A stretch of 64,000 bases of DNA from Lepidodermella squamata. Lineage: Eukaryota > Gastrotricha. Shown one piece after another: positions 46,743 to 57,226 of this stretch (positions within the stretch are counted from its first letter, which is position 1; each line of letters begins with the position of its first letter). The DNA lies in NCBI GenBank assembly GCA_047495785.1, contig JBLDXI010000032.1:124001-188000 (forward strand). The letters are read 5' to 3'. A model generated the notes under the pieces. The model saw nothing but the letters and a program-made list of their open reading frames with translations, was not told the origin of the DNA and did not search any database. A program made the translations under genes and the position numbers.

Positions 46743-49083
46743 TTTTTCTGAATTTCTTTCTAATTTTTAAAAATTCGACTGCTCAACGAGTGCTAAAAGC
46801 AAAAATTGATGATTGCACAATGGGTGCGTAAACCCTGCACAAAGTGCTCAACGTTCGCTACTCGAATGCTTAATGAATGCTTAATGAGTGGTAAATGACT
46901 GCTCAATGACTGCACAATCGCCTTAAGGTTGCACAATGACTGCACAACGAAATGCTTAACATTGCAAAATTATATTGAGCACGGGAAATAATTCTGCTCA
47001 ACGAATGCTCAACGGATAAATAAGTTTTAAAGGTGGAATTATTATTCCGATTATTATGCTATTTTCACAAGGGTGTGCCTGTACACCCCAAAACCAAAAA
47101 GTGGCTCCAGATAGTGCGCATTTGGGAATAAGATTCCACTCTCTAGAACTCCTCGATTCATTTGGCTGCGCCAAACTCACTCGGGGTTCCAGATTGGGGG
47201 GCTAGCCGTAGAGTATTACCTTATTTATCTCTTAAATTATCGTTTATCGTTTCAATATTTCCGGAGAGAGTGGATTTTACCGGCGGAAAAAATTGCACAC
47301 GGAGTTGAAATTAACCGGAATTATTGACTCCGGAGTTAATATTTTCGAGGAGTTAATATAATCTGCATGATGTAAATTATCTGTATGTAAAAATGCTGTT
47401 TTTTCGAGAATTTTTAAGGCAGAGACCGTTGGGACTAAGGCGATGAAACTTGGCAAAATGTTAGATCTCAACCATAGCTCTAACTCTATTCTCAATGATC
47501 TCAACGATATATATTTTTTTTATTTACAAAACAATGTTCAGCCCTGATTTAAGCGATCTTGTGGCAGGCCTAGAGTGTTAATTTCACGCTTGAATAGATT
47601 AATGTTTGTACGCTGCGGGAATACGTTACGAGGGAGTTTATATATTCAGTAAAATTCCCAAGTAGTAGATCCCCATGGTTTCAGAGAAAAGCTGATTTGC
47701 GTGAAATGTTCAAACTAGTTCAAAGTTGTACCGGATTAGGGTACCCTATTTGTTCGAAACTTCACCAAAAATAAATGAACGGTGTTAGAATTTGGGAAAA
47801 AAAATTATAGAAATATCTAACTGAGGAAGGCTTCATCCTATTATCAATTGAAAACCGATTAAGAAGTCTTTCAAGGTACGATGACAAAAATGTCGCCAAA
47901 CCCCATTTTTCATTGTAAACGGTCAAATGACTGTACAAACTTATATGGGACAAGCTGTAAGTATTGTGCTCTACGATTTTAGGAATTATAAATTACACGC
48001 TACAAAATCGATTTATGATATTGAGGAAATACTTTGCTCACCAAAGCACTTGTATAGCGTGTTCAGCTTGATCGTGTCGAACAACGACAGCCAGGCAGAC
48101 TGGCCAACAGAAGCAACGTAGCGCCGATCAATCGGGTACATCCTGGGAAGCCTTATCCCACCTAGTCCTGCCATCGCCGGGTTGAAGAGCGACTCATAGT
48201 CAAAGGGCGTTGCGTTGTAGTAAGTTTGCGCTGGGTTGATGGGGAAACTGATAAAACAGAAAATTCCTTGTTTTGTTATTAATAATTTGAGAATTTTAAC
48301 ATGTCCTCGTAGCCAGGAAAAGGGACGAGGTATTGACCCCGATCTGGCCGTCTGAGCTCATATGTAAGTCCAAGGGCGTAGCCAATCTCTCTGATCGCCT
48401 CAGGGACCTATAATCCAAATGATTTCACTCAAATAATACCACGGTTATAATAAAAGATTGAAACTTGCTGCGTAAATAAAATCCGTATTGTCAGGGATGC
48501 TGTTAATTGCGACAACCCTCAGAGGATAAGAAGTTGAATGATAGCCACTTTGGTCTCTATACGTGTAATACAAATGGCAGATAACGAATCGCATCCTAGA
48601 AAACGCCAAAACTCACCCAAGATTTCCTATGAAGAGGATCGAGTTGGGCTCATTCAAACCGATGGATGATCTTTCCACAAAGCGTAAACAGGTAACCGAT
48701 TCAATATAATCTATGGCCTGCTTGTAAACCTGTCTGTCAAGCGGAGCTAATCAATCATGATGATACAATACATCAATTTTTTCAAACATTTTATCATTTA
48801 AGGTAACACAGATTAACTTACAGACATCAGAATTGCCGGGCCTATTTATATACCAGGTCCCATTGTTGAATGTATACGGGATAGGCAAGGGCCACGGCGT
48901 TGCAGGTGGCTTACCCGGTGAGAAGCCATCAAAAGTAGCCTGGTGCATTGTCAAATTAATCGATGGTACGTTCGGGTCCGCATTTTGGAATAAGAAAATT
49001 TCTGAATACTCGATATTGAGGTTAAAGCTCCACAGCACGCGGAGAATGCTGAACGTGTAAACAAGCGCAAAATATCGCGACAT

Positions 49084-50609
49084 CGAATTCTTGTGAATCA
49101 GTAAAAATAAATTTAAGCCGGTAGGATAAATTTTTGAAATAATTGAGATTATTATTGAGATTTTCGGTATCAAAAAAATGCAAAGGGCGCGCGATCTTCC
49201 TGGCACGAGCATCCCACGTGATTTAATTTTTTATTCGAACCGCCTCAACTACGCCGCCATTTTTTCTCGCGAACCTGTTTTCAATCTTTTAGAAAAAACT
49301 TATCAACATTTTTTTATTATCATCAAAAAAATTATCACAAATCAGTCATTGAAAGAGCAATAGTTTAAGAATTGACCGATAATCCAAATCAGCTAAACAT
49401 TACTCGAGAGGGCGGCTGCTGCAAGTCGAAAAAGTGACAAAATTGGATTTTTTTCCCGAAAATTAAATCGAATTTTATCGTCCTGATTTCGGCAGAGAGC
49501 CATCTAAAATAATCTATACGTTTAAACGTTGCTGAATAAACACTAAAGAAACACCAATTGATATTACCTGAAGCGTTCTCCGGTGTTTATATTTAATGTC
49601 ATGAGTCATGAAGGTCGCAAAGGTCGCGCAGCCCGCTGGAGCCTAACAACTGATGACTTATTGATGACAGACTTGAGTAAAACTAGTAAAAGTGATCTTG
49701 AACTGAGTTGAGTTGATATCAGGGAGTTAATTTTTGCTCATTTTTTCCAAGTTCCATTTTCAAGGCCTGAGGAATTAACCTGTGTTTATATTAAGGCCTG
49801 TGTTAATTAACCCTTCTCCACTCAATCAAACACTCCGTTATTGGACCTTTTTTGGACCAACAATTTAAATAATGGGTGCCAACTTTCATACATAAATATT
49901 TATTTATGACAAAATTGACATTCATACACATTTGTTTTTATTAAATTCAAGCTGAAAACATCGTTAAAATAACAAAATTATTAAGGGATGTTATTTACCC
50001 TTGTTATTAGCTCAAATTATGGGTTCAAAGGTCACCCGCAAAACATGCGTCAAGTTCAGGTCTGTTTTGCGGAATTTCTAGAAAACCAAGGTGGGCTCAT
50101 AAATTAATGAAAAAATACCGTGTGATACAAATATGAAGCCCCAGGATTTTACCTGGAATTTTCCGAGCTTACCTAGATTTTTAACAAATTTTGGAGTAAT
50201 TGCTTTAATTATTGACCATAACCTTGAATGTTTCGACGAGCTACCGACATTTATAAATTAAAACCAATCACATACTATTATTCTTTTACTGTTATTATTT
50301 CCAATATAATTTGAAATCGCTTCGACTGAAATCTTTATTAACGCCGAAAAATCATGATTAAAGTTATTTAATTAAGTTCCCTTGCTAATTTTAGGTGAGT
50401 AAAGGCCGATGCTATCGAAGAACTCAAAACTCAATCAACTTGTTTAACCTGCGCGCCGACCGCTCGAGTGGTCCAAAACCTTGGTTTTCAATTATACAGC
50501 GTACAGCCTCATCTTTATTACATACTTATTAATCTACAAACGTTAGCAGGCTTGCGCCTTTTGGGCTGTAGCAAGGTAAGGCTCACCAAAGGAGACTGAT
50601 TTTTCGACA
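49084..50609. other. Intergenic region upstream of the astacin-like gene
   Basis: No supported gene. It is AT-rich and should hold the promoter of the minus-strand gene at 49083. A GGGAGTTAATTTTTGCTC fragment near 49725 resembles the ACTCC-element ends and may be a remnant. Confidence 0.4.
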
Positions 50610-51785
50610 TTTTCGGTCCTATGACATGATCGCCCGGTATGTTAACACCCCGACGTTTCCGCCCCGACAAGTTAGCAAAATGACATTTACGCCGAATAAT
50701 TTTTCAGATCATTTTCAAAATTGAACCTTCCGCCCAGCGGGATGAAAAGACGCGGGAAATTATTTTAATAATTTTTAAAAATAATAAGAAAATGAAAAAT
50801 TGTACTGTCCGAAGATATGGACGACGCGGACGACGCTTGAATAATTTTAATCACCAGGATCACCAGGAAACACGGAATGACAGTGTCAACCCTGGCATTA
50901 TTCTTTTTCGCCATTATTCTTCTGATATTTCTAGTTAAATGATTCTTCTGATGATTAACACTTTAACTGCCAAAAAAACCTGCGAAATCCGATGTTTGGA
51001 CCCAAATCCTGAGTCTGTCGAAAAGTCCTTTTTTCGGGTCAACGATGCATCGTAGAGCAGAATGCCTGACAGCAAAATGTAGACCATGACCCGGCGGTTC
51101 TTTTGACAGCGAATTCAGGGCCACAAGGTCTGAGCGAGTCATTGAAAATGACAGTGAAATAACGTCGAAATTTGGATTAGAGCCAAAATCAGACCCAAGA
51201 ATTGGACCTAATTATTCGACCCAGATTATGGCGCAACAATCGAAATTTCACCTTTTTTACAAGTTGATTTCTGATGTGCGTTCCTTGAAGTCTTTGGCCC
51301 CAAATTTGGTGTCAAAAGAACCGCCGGGTCATGGCCTACATTTTGCCTTTGCTGTCAGGCATTCTGCTCTACGACGCATCGTTGACACGGAAAAAGGACT
51401 TTTCGACAGACCCAGGATTTGGATCCAAATATCGGATCTCGCAGTCTATTTTTGGCAGTTAAAGTGTTGAAGTTTTGGCTATATAGCCAATTTCTTTTCG
51501 TTTCAATTCTTCTTCGTCTATAATCTACTACTGAAATGATGATGACTAAGCACAAGTATAATAAACTAAATGGGGCGGATTTGTCGCCAGCTGTATTGTC
51601 GTTGCATCCGGCGGAAATGTCCTGGGCGGAAAGTGAACATTTATAAATAATGGTCTGAAAAATTTATGGCGTTATTGTCGCCCTGTAAAATAATTTCCAT
51701 AGGACTAAAATGACGTTTCGCGTTAATGTCGGGGCGATAATGTCCGGGGCGTTCATGTCGCAACACCACATTTTCATGTTAAATT
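50610..51785. mobile_element. Large foldback (inverted-repeat) element
   Basis: Two nested inverted repeats form a hairpin-capable block. The outer arms (50610-50750 and about 51590-51780) share GCCCCGACA-type sequence and TTTTTCAGA. The inner arms, about 150 bp each (50960-51115 and 51310-51470), match almost base for base, with a loop of about 200 bp. No transposase frame is present; the 80-codon frame at 51228-51470 lies in the arm and is not a gene. It is a typical non-autonomous foldback or long-TIR DNA transposon. Confidence 0.65.
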
Positions 51786-52134
51786 ATTTTTATTTGTTAC
51801 TGGTTTTACTACTATTTTAATTTCCACCGCGTTTGTAGCCGAATTTTCAATTCGCTTGTAATCAGATTTATTTCAAACGCATCTTTTAAATTTCTGCAGT
51901 CTTTCGTATTATTATTGTCATTTTACGTTTACGTAATGTCGCGTGGCGGCGTTGGATTAAAACGCCAGTTACCTACAAGCCTGGCTGTGTACGCTCGTTC
52001 CAATTATGGTCTGGTCGAATTCGAGCGCCCATCAATGACTGCGACACCATTTCGCAAAGGCCGTCGCTACCTGAACCGGTAATTTACGACAGAACCATCA
52101 CCCAGGCTTCATTTAAACGCGACCGAAGTACGAC

Positions 52135-55100
52135 ATGGCTGTTTATGAGCGACCGAAATTAGAGTGCGTAACAGTTGACCGCCCGGCGTACGTAGTCAAG
52201 GCTTTCGAGCGTCCGAAATACCGCTTGGCCGAATATCAAAGGCCTGAGCCCTCGCCGCCGCAAAATTGGGACGCCATCCGGAAGATGAATAAAGTCGTGT
52301 GCTTGTTTGACGATGATGATGACGCTGATGCGGTTTCCGAGTCGGAGATTGAAATCTCGAAGCGAGGCCGACAGGCGACGGAGGAATTATATCCAGGCAT
52401 CGTTAAATGTTTTCACGCCTGTATCGATAAGAAACACGCCGTAATAGCCGCAGCTAAGCGCCACGGAAAGAATGAAGTTGTTAGCGTACGTGTTCCTGAA
52501 CTGGTGGAGGAGTGTCAGGTAAATCATATAAATTACTACTTGCTTTTTCTCCTTTTCTTTATTAAAAGTTTACCAAAATTACTGATTTCATTACACGAGC
52601 CGCAATAATTTCCTATAATTATTATATCTGTATTACAGTTGAATGGCTACAAGGTTAGCAGTTCGTCGATAAAACGGATGTTTCCTGCCCCGCTCGCCGG
52701 TCACAATTACACGCAAAGCAATACCGCGCGGTTATCGATTTGAAGCGGCGGCCGAAACAGTGCAACATAAGAAATGGCGATGATCAGCTCGATCATCACC
52801 GAAATGGCCATGCTGGAAGAAGCTATGCCTCGCGGTGTTGTTTACATGTCATGCGATAATAAGCATTCGATTGTCATTGGAGGAAGTATTGTATCGAAAC
52901 TGGTTACCGACCGTGGTATTACTACATGCCTGAGAATCGTGCAGATCACAACGACCATGACTATCCCGCTGATAAAGACCTGAAAATCCATAGATAAAAA
53001 AATACTGAAGATATGACACTCACGATCTAGCCCTGTTGTGAAAATAAAATCACGCGACCTTTGGACCCTATACAATTGTATGGCAAAAACTTCGACAAAT
53101 ATTTTCTCCAAAACATCCATCTCGATTTTTTGTGGGAAAAATAGGGAAAATTCGTAATTTTTCGTATGATTTTATGACAAAATTTAAGCGCGCGGTTCCG
53201 AAAAGTGAATTTTAAGTCGTCGATTAACCGAAATTTCGACATTTTTCATTCACAATTTTCTCACTACTACGATTTTTTTGCGTGATTTCATATCGGCACG
53301 TGCCAAATAGTGCGATCTCGCAAATATTAATTCATTCTTCACTTAGCGTGAACAAGCTTGTTATAAAAATAAGCAGCTAGTGAAAATGCTACATCTTTAA
53401 TCGCTTGATTCTGGAGGGATAATTTCGACTTGCTCGTGAAGCTTTTCGCAACCATACATATTTCGGGGGATCCCAGATCCCAGCTTATCCAGTGGTAATT
53501 CGAACGTCATTGGACCGGCCTTGGTTTCTTTTTTGCCGAAGTTCAAGACATGCCCATCAACTCATAAGCCTGTATTTTATCAAACTAGCTAGAGCTTTAT
53601 CGCGGATCTAATCGCTGATCTCAGGAAACAAATTCGTTGATTATTTACTCATCACGATACTTATATGTTCCCGGCATCAGTCATACTAGCATCAGTCAAC
53701 TTCAAAAATATGGGCTGAAATGATACAAGCACAGAGCAAAACACTGAGCAATATTGATTGCTGGTAAAGACGACGAAAATAGCATGAATTCATTTCGCTT
53801 CGGACACAATTTTCGGCAGCAAAATAATCAGAGAGCACTGCATTTTCCATAGTTCCAGGGCAGAACATGATAAGAAAAAAATTAAATTTAGGGAAAAAAC
53901 AGAAGTCGCACGCCGGATTTCCAAGCGTTGCCATGGCAACAGGGCTAAAAATAGTAACAAAACCCAAAATTATAGCCCTAGGTTATATGTGGAATCGATG
54001 CATGCAAATTATATGAGTGAGTGTCAAAAAAATCAAGTAGTAAGCTATAATTTTCCCGTAATTTTTGGAGGATGATGTTTATTTTTAATTAATTTTTTAA
54101 ATAATTGCAATACTGTGTATTTGACTGCAAAAAAGCATAACAAGAAGCACGCGCGAGTGTCATCTTCAGTATTTTTTTATCTATGTGAAAATCATTCCAG
54201 CTGGCTATGATATTTTCGAGTAGCCGTTCCACAGCGCCGAGGGCCGCTTGCTCTGGAAGGCAAGAAAAGTAATAGTCGTAAACAGGTAATTTTTTAAATT
54301 TTCAAAATAATTGAATTATTAAAATTTATTTTACTTCGCGAGGAATTTCTTTTAAATAATTTTGTTTATAGAGCCATGAGCCATGTGATCGAAAAGAATG
54401 TTTTTATGAAATTATATTCTCAGTAAATTTATTAAATTAATATTTGTATGGTATAACATGAGTAAAAAGTTTATATCTGAACGGAGCCGGCCGAGATTTA
54501 CGAATCGAAACGAGCCGGAGGCGAGGTGCGATGAGTAAATCGAGTACGGCGATTTCAGATATAAACGATTTACGAATGTTATACCGTAAAATATCGAATT
54601 GTCAAAGCTACTCGACCTATATTTTTGACGACAATTCTATATTTTTCCGGGTGTGATCGAAAGAAAATTTGCCCCCATAGTTATTAAATTTATCTGATTT
54701 TGAGGAATCCTGAAATTTATTGTCATCATCGCGAATGACTCCGAAGCAACCTTTGAGTATACCAAAAGCCTTCGATGACAATTCGAATGCTAATGATCGC
54801 GGCCTGGAATCTTCGCTGAGCTTCACTCAAAGCTCAAAGGATCACTCAGAGGCGTTATGAGGGACACCAAACATAGATTCCCGGAGTCGCCGCGATGAGG
54901 TTCATACCAGGATATCGAATTTCAATTTTAATTTCTTGTGTAAGTCTTGCCCCTTTCTCTCTTGCCCGTCTTCTCGTTATTATAATTCTGTTTCCCATCG
55001 CGAACCGATCAACCGATCAACACGAAGCGAAAATTGAGACTACGATTATAGTTTCAAGTTCTAGAGCACGAAATAAGGCTATAACTTGGAGAACCTTTAA

Positions 55101-56552
55101 ATTAAAAATTTTTCGAAATGTTTAATAAGAAGGCTGAAAAATTCAAGTTTCGTCAAGGAACTTGAAGTCTCGCCTTCATTTTTCAATATTGAGAATGAAA
55201 TTGAGAATGACACCTAAATCGCTGTGTTTCGCAATATTTTCACTTGTTACGCAACAGCAATAATTTTCAGGTTTTCTCAAAATCAGATAAATTTAATAAA
55301 AATTGGGGCAAATTTCCTTTCGATCACACCCGGAAAAATATTAATTTAATAAATTTACTGAGAATAAGATTTTATAAAAACATTTTTTCGATCACATGGC
55401 TCATAGTACCATAGTAAACAAATTTTATTGGTCACAATTAAAAAAAATAATAATTATTTTATTTCTAGATTTTATCGTATTTGCAGATGCAAACTTTTCA
55501 ATGACTGCGGCATGGCGGAACACATGTCCGACATATTACGTTTTATGTAATGCTGAAAACAAACACCCGCAATGCCTCGTCCTCTCTGTTGACGCCGGGC
55601 CTGATTGGCGCATCGAATATGCAAACAACCGGTATTTCTACCGGCTGCTGTTCAGGGAGCTCAAACTGGAATCGCTGGTGGTGGGCCGTTATGCACCTGG
55701 TTTCAGCTGCCGCAATAAGGTACAGCAGCTTATCACCTCATTTTTTAGATATGTGATTTAAGCGCAATTCGAGCCTGATTTTTTCTCACTTCTCGTATGA
55801 AATTCGAAAAACTAGTGTGTAATAAATAAGTAATAAATATATTTTTGATCTTTTTAGCGCGTGTGGTCGCGAGTCAACGAGGGCTACATCGGCCAGACAA
55901 CTGCTCATCCAGACATCTGGCGCGAGATCTATCCCAATGATGAGCCGAAAAGGCGCGAAATGGCTGCTTGACACGGTAACCACGCTCGGCAACCTCAAAA
56001 AGACACAAGTCACCGTCAAACACGTAACTGAAAAACGCCCGTTTCTCGACAAATTTCTCGTCACCCAGGAAGAGCCCGACTTCGTGAATGAAAAGAAGCC
56101 GAGCAAACAACGGCGGAAAACTAACAAGCGGCTTCTACGACAGCTCGTTCTAGCCGATAAACACGTTGATTAGTAAGTTTTCTGCATTTATTATCGTGTT
56201 ATTTTTTTCATTCAACTATATTAAAATTTTTCAATATTTGAAATAATTGAAATATATTACAAATTTTCAGCCGCTCCGGTTTGCTCATCTTCAACCGGTG
56301 CCGAAAGTCCGACTGCCCCGCATGCTCGTCGTTGCCGAGTCCCACGTCGGAGTTGCATCAGTACCTGGCCAGTCAAGGCTTGCCTGATCCGGAACACGAC
56401 CCGGCCACTACCAGAAATTCGAGCAGCGAAAAGGCGGCACGGCGGGCGTCAGTTGAGGCAACAACTCCTCGTCCTCCTCCTCAATTTGGCCGCTGCAAAA
56501 TTTGTCGCAGTTACTCGTTTTTTGAGCGACGCCGACCGGGCGCGCCACAATA
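52135..56552 (+). pseudogene. Degenerate DDE-transposase-like gene
   Basis: Pieces appear in order: 52135-52518 (charged N-terminal part with RPK/ERPKY-type repeats, ending LVEECQ), 52639-52700 or so (LNGYKVSSSSIKRMFP), about 52771-52890 (YMSCDNKHSIVIG), about 52915-52995 (DHNDHDY), 55470-55720 (LSVDAGPDW ... VVGRYAPGFSCRNK), 55859-55975 (RVWSRVNEGYIG), and 55975-56552 with a Cys-rich end (FNRCRKSDCPAC, CKIC). This order resembles a widespread animal DDE-transposase-like family: CDNK-VIG for the first Asp, VDAGPDW for the second, and N..E..W for the Glu, which seems lost here. Frames change near 52900 and 55960 and an inverted-repeat element interrupts 54358-55418, so I read it as decayed. 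Another short open frame with an FERP motif at 51936-52082 may be an upstream exon. Family assignment is from memory of motifs. Confidence 0.5.
54358..55418. mobile_element. Inverted-repeat element inside the DDE-like gene
   Basis: The ends match as inverted repeats over about 80 bp (ATGAGCCATGTGATCGAAAA ... CTCAGTAAATTTATTAAATT on the left; its reverse complement on the right, 55335-55412). A second inverted match, CCGGGTGTGATCGAAAG, lies further in (54646 and 55330). No transposase is seen. Its position splits the transposase-like gene, consistent with later insertion. Confidence 0.6.
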
Positions 56553-56837
56553 ATCGTCTTCACACCGCCGATTAATTTACTGTTTCAAGTTGAGCATTTG
56601 TAAGCGGCCGGTGTTTTTCATGAAAATACGTTTATATTGTATTGAAAAAATCGGAAATCGGATAACGAATTTTATGCTGGTAGATTCGTAATAAAGAGGC
56701 GCATTCCGATGAAAATGTTGTTTAATTCGTAACATATTTTGGGAAATCAAGAATGGGCGGAAACGGGATTAAAAAATGATGCGTAAACCACAACAATGAC
56801 CCGCTATTGTTCTCAGTGCGCCATTGTACAGCGGAAT

Positions 56838-57205
56838 ATCTTTTAGCGGAACCAAATTTACAGTGAGCGGAACCAAATTTGCTGTATCGGAACCAAATAT
56901 GCTGTAGCGGAACCAAATTTGCTTTTTGCGGAACCAAACTCAAAATATGCCAAGAGTCATTTTTTGAATATTTCTAAGAATTTTAGGCTAAGCGTGAATT
57001 CTGAATTGAACACTGCGTCTTATAGAGAATGTTGCGCTGAATTCACTGGTGAATTTTTTAAAATTATTGGGGCCAATTTTGACATGCAATACATATCCGA
57101 AAAGCGATTTCAGGCCACTGGAAAATTCTAAAATTTGGTTCCGCTAACAGCATATTTGGTTCCGATACAGCAAATTTGGTTCCGCTCACTGTAAATTTGG
57201 TTCCG
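56838..57205. repeat. Inverted repeat built of GCGGAACCAAATTTGCTGT minirepeats
   Basis: The left arm (56838-56940) holds five tandem variants of GCGGAACCAAATTTGCTGT; the right arm (57128-57205) is the reverse complement of four of them in matching order. The spacer is about 190 bp. The same motif occurs at 37219-37465. Confidence 0.7.
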
Positions 57206-57226
57206 GTAACAGGAAGACCCATTGTA

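Larger units (their letters stand above)
45490..47350. mobile_element. Inverted-repeat (MITE-like) element with ACTCC-rich ends, long copy
   Basis: The ends are imperfect inverted repeats of about 65 bp: left AACTCCCTCCAAAATTACTC ... TCAACTCCGAGG, right the reverse complement of AACTCCTCGAAAATATTAAC and CAACTCCG. A shorter copy lies at 62766-63718. This copy holds an extra segment of about 1 kb (45960-47020) containing tRNA-like units. No transposase is seen, so it is non-autonomous. Confidence 0.5.
44960..48041 (-). other. Three-kilobase intron of the astacin-like gene, filled with repeats
   Basis: This intron joins the last astacin exon (ending in phase 1, TTT G) to the EGF exon (beginning AC, giving Asp). 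Both phases fit, and astacin-EGF-CUB is the usual order in the family. Inside lie the inverted-repeat element at about 45490-47350, tRNA-like units and TGCTCAA repeats. Other introns of the gene are short, so the size reflects insertions. Confidence 0.6.
42997..49083 (-). pseudogene. Astacin-fold (inactive) - EGF - CUB - kringle-like secreted protein, with in-frame stop
   Basis: Exons: 48822-49083, 48617-48746, 48517-48595, 48301-48407, 48042-48247, 44721-44959, 44612-44672, 44493-44559, 44047-44435, 43526-43653, 43394-43474, 43265-43339, 43115-43201, 42997-43056; 657 codons, all phases matching. After a signal peptide the first five exons follow the astacin metalloprotease fold, but the zinc motif HExxHxxGxxHE reads REIGYALGLTYE and the Met-turn SxMHY reads SLFNP, so zinc binding should be lost. 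Then come an EGF module (six Cys, CPPGLGGDSC), a CUB domain, a six-Cys kringle-like domain (DYEGSLSKTTTGETC..W) and a Cys-rich tail. Codon TAA at 43463-43465 interrupts the eleventh exon; the duplicate has AAA. The third exon's donor is uncertain (48517 or 48514). Classed as pseudogene because of the stop, though a truncated secreted protein ending after the kringle region remains possible. Confidence 0.75.

Noticed and set aside
51228-51470. Plus-strand open frame of 80 codons
   Set aside because: It lies inside one arm of the foldback element and has no coding support.
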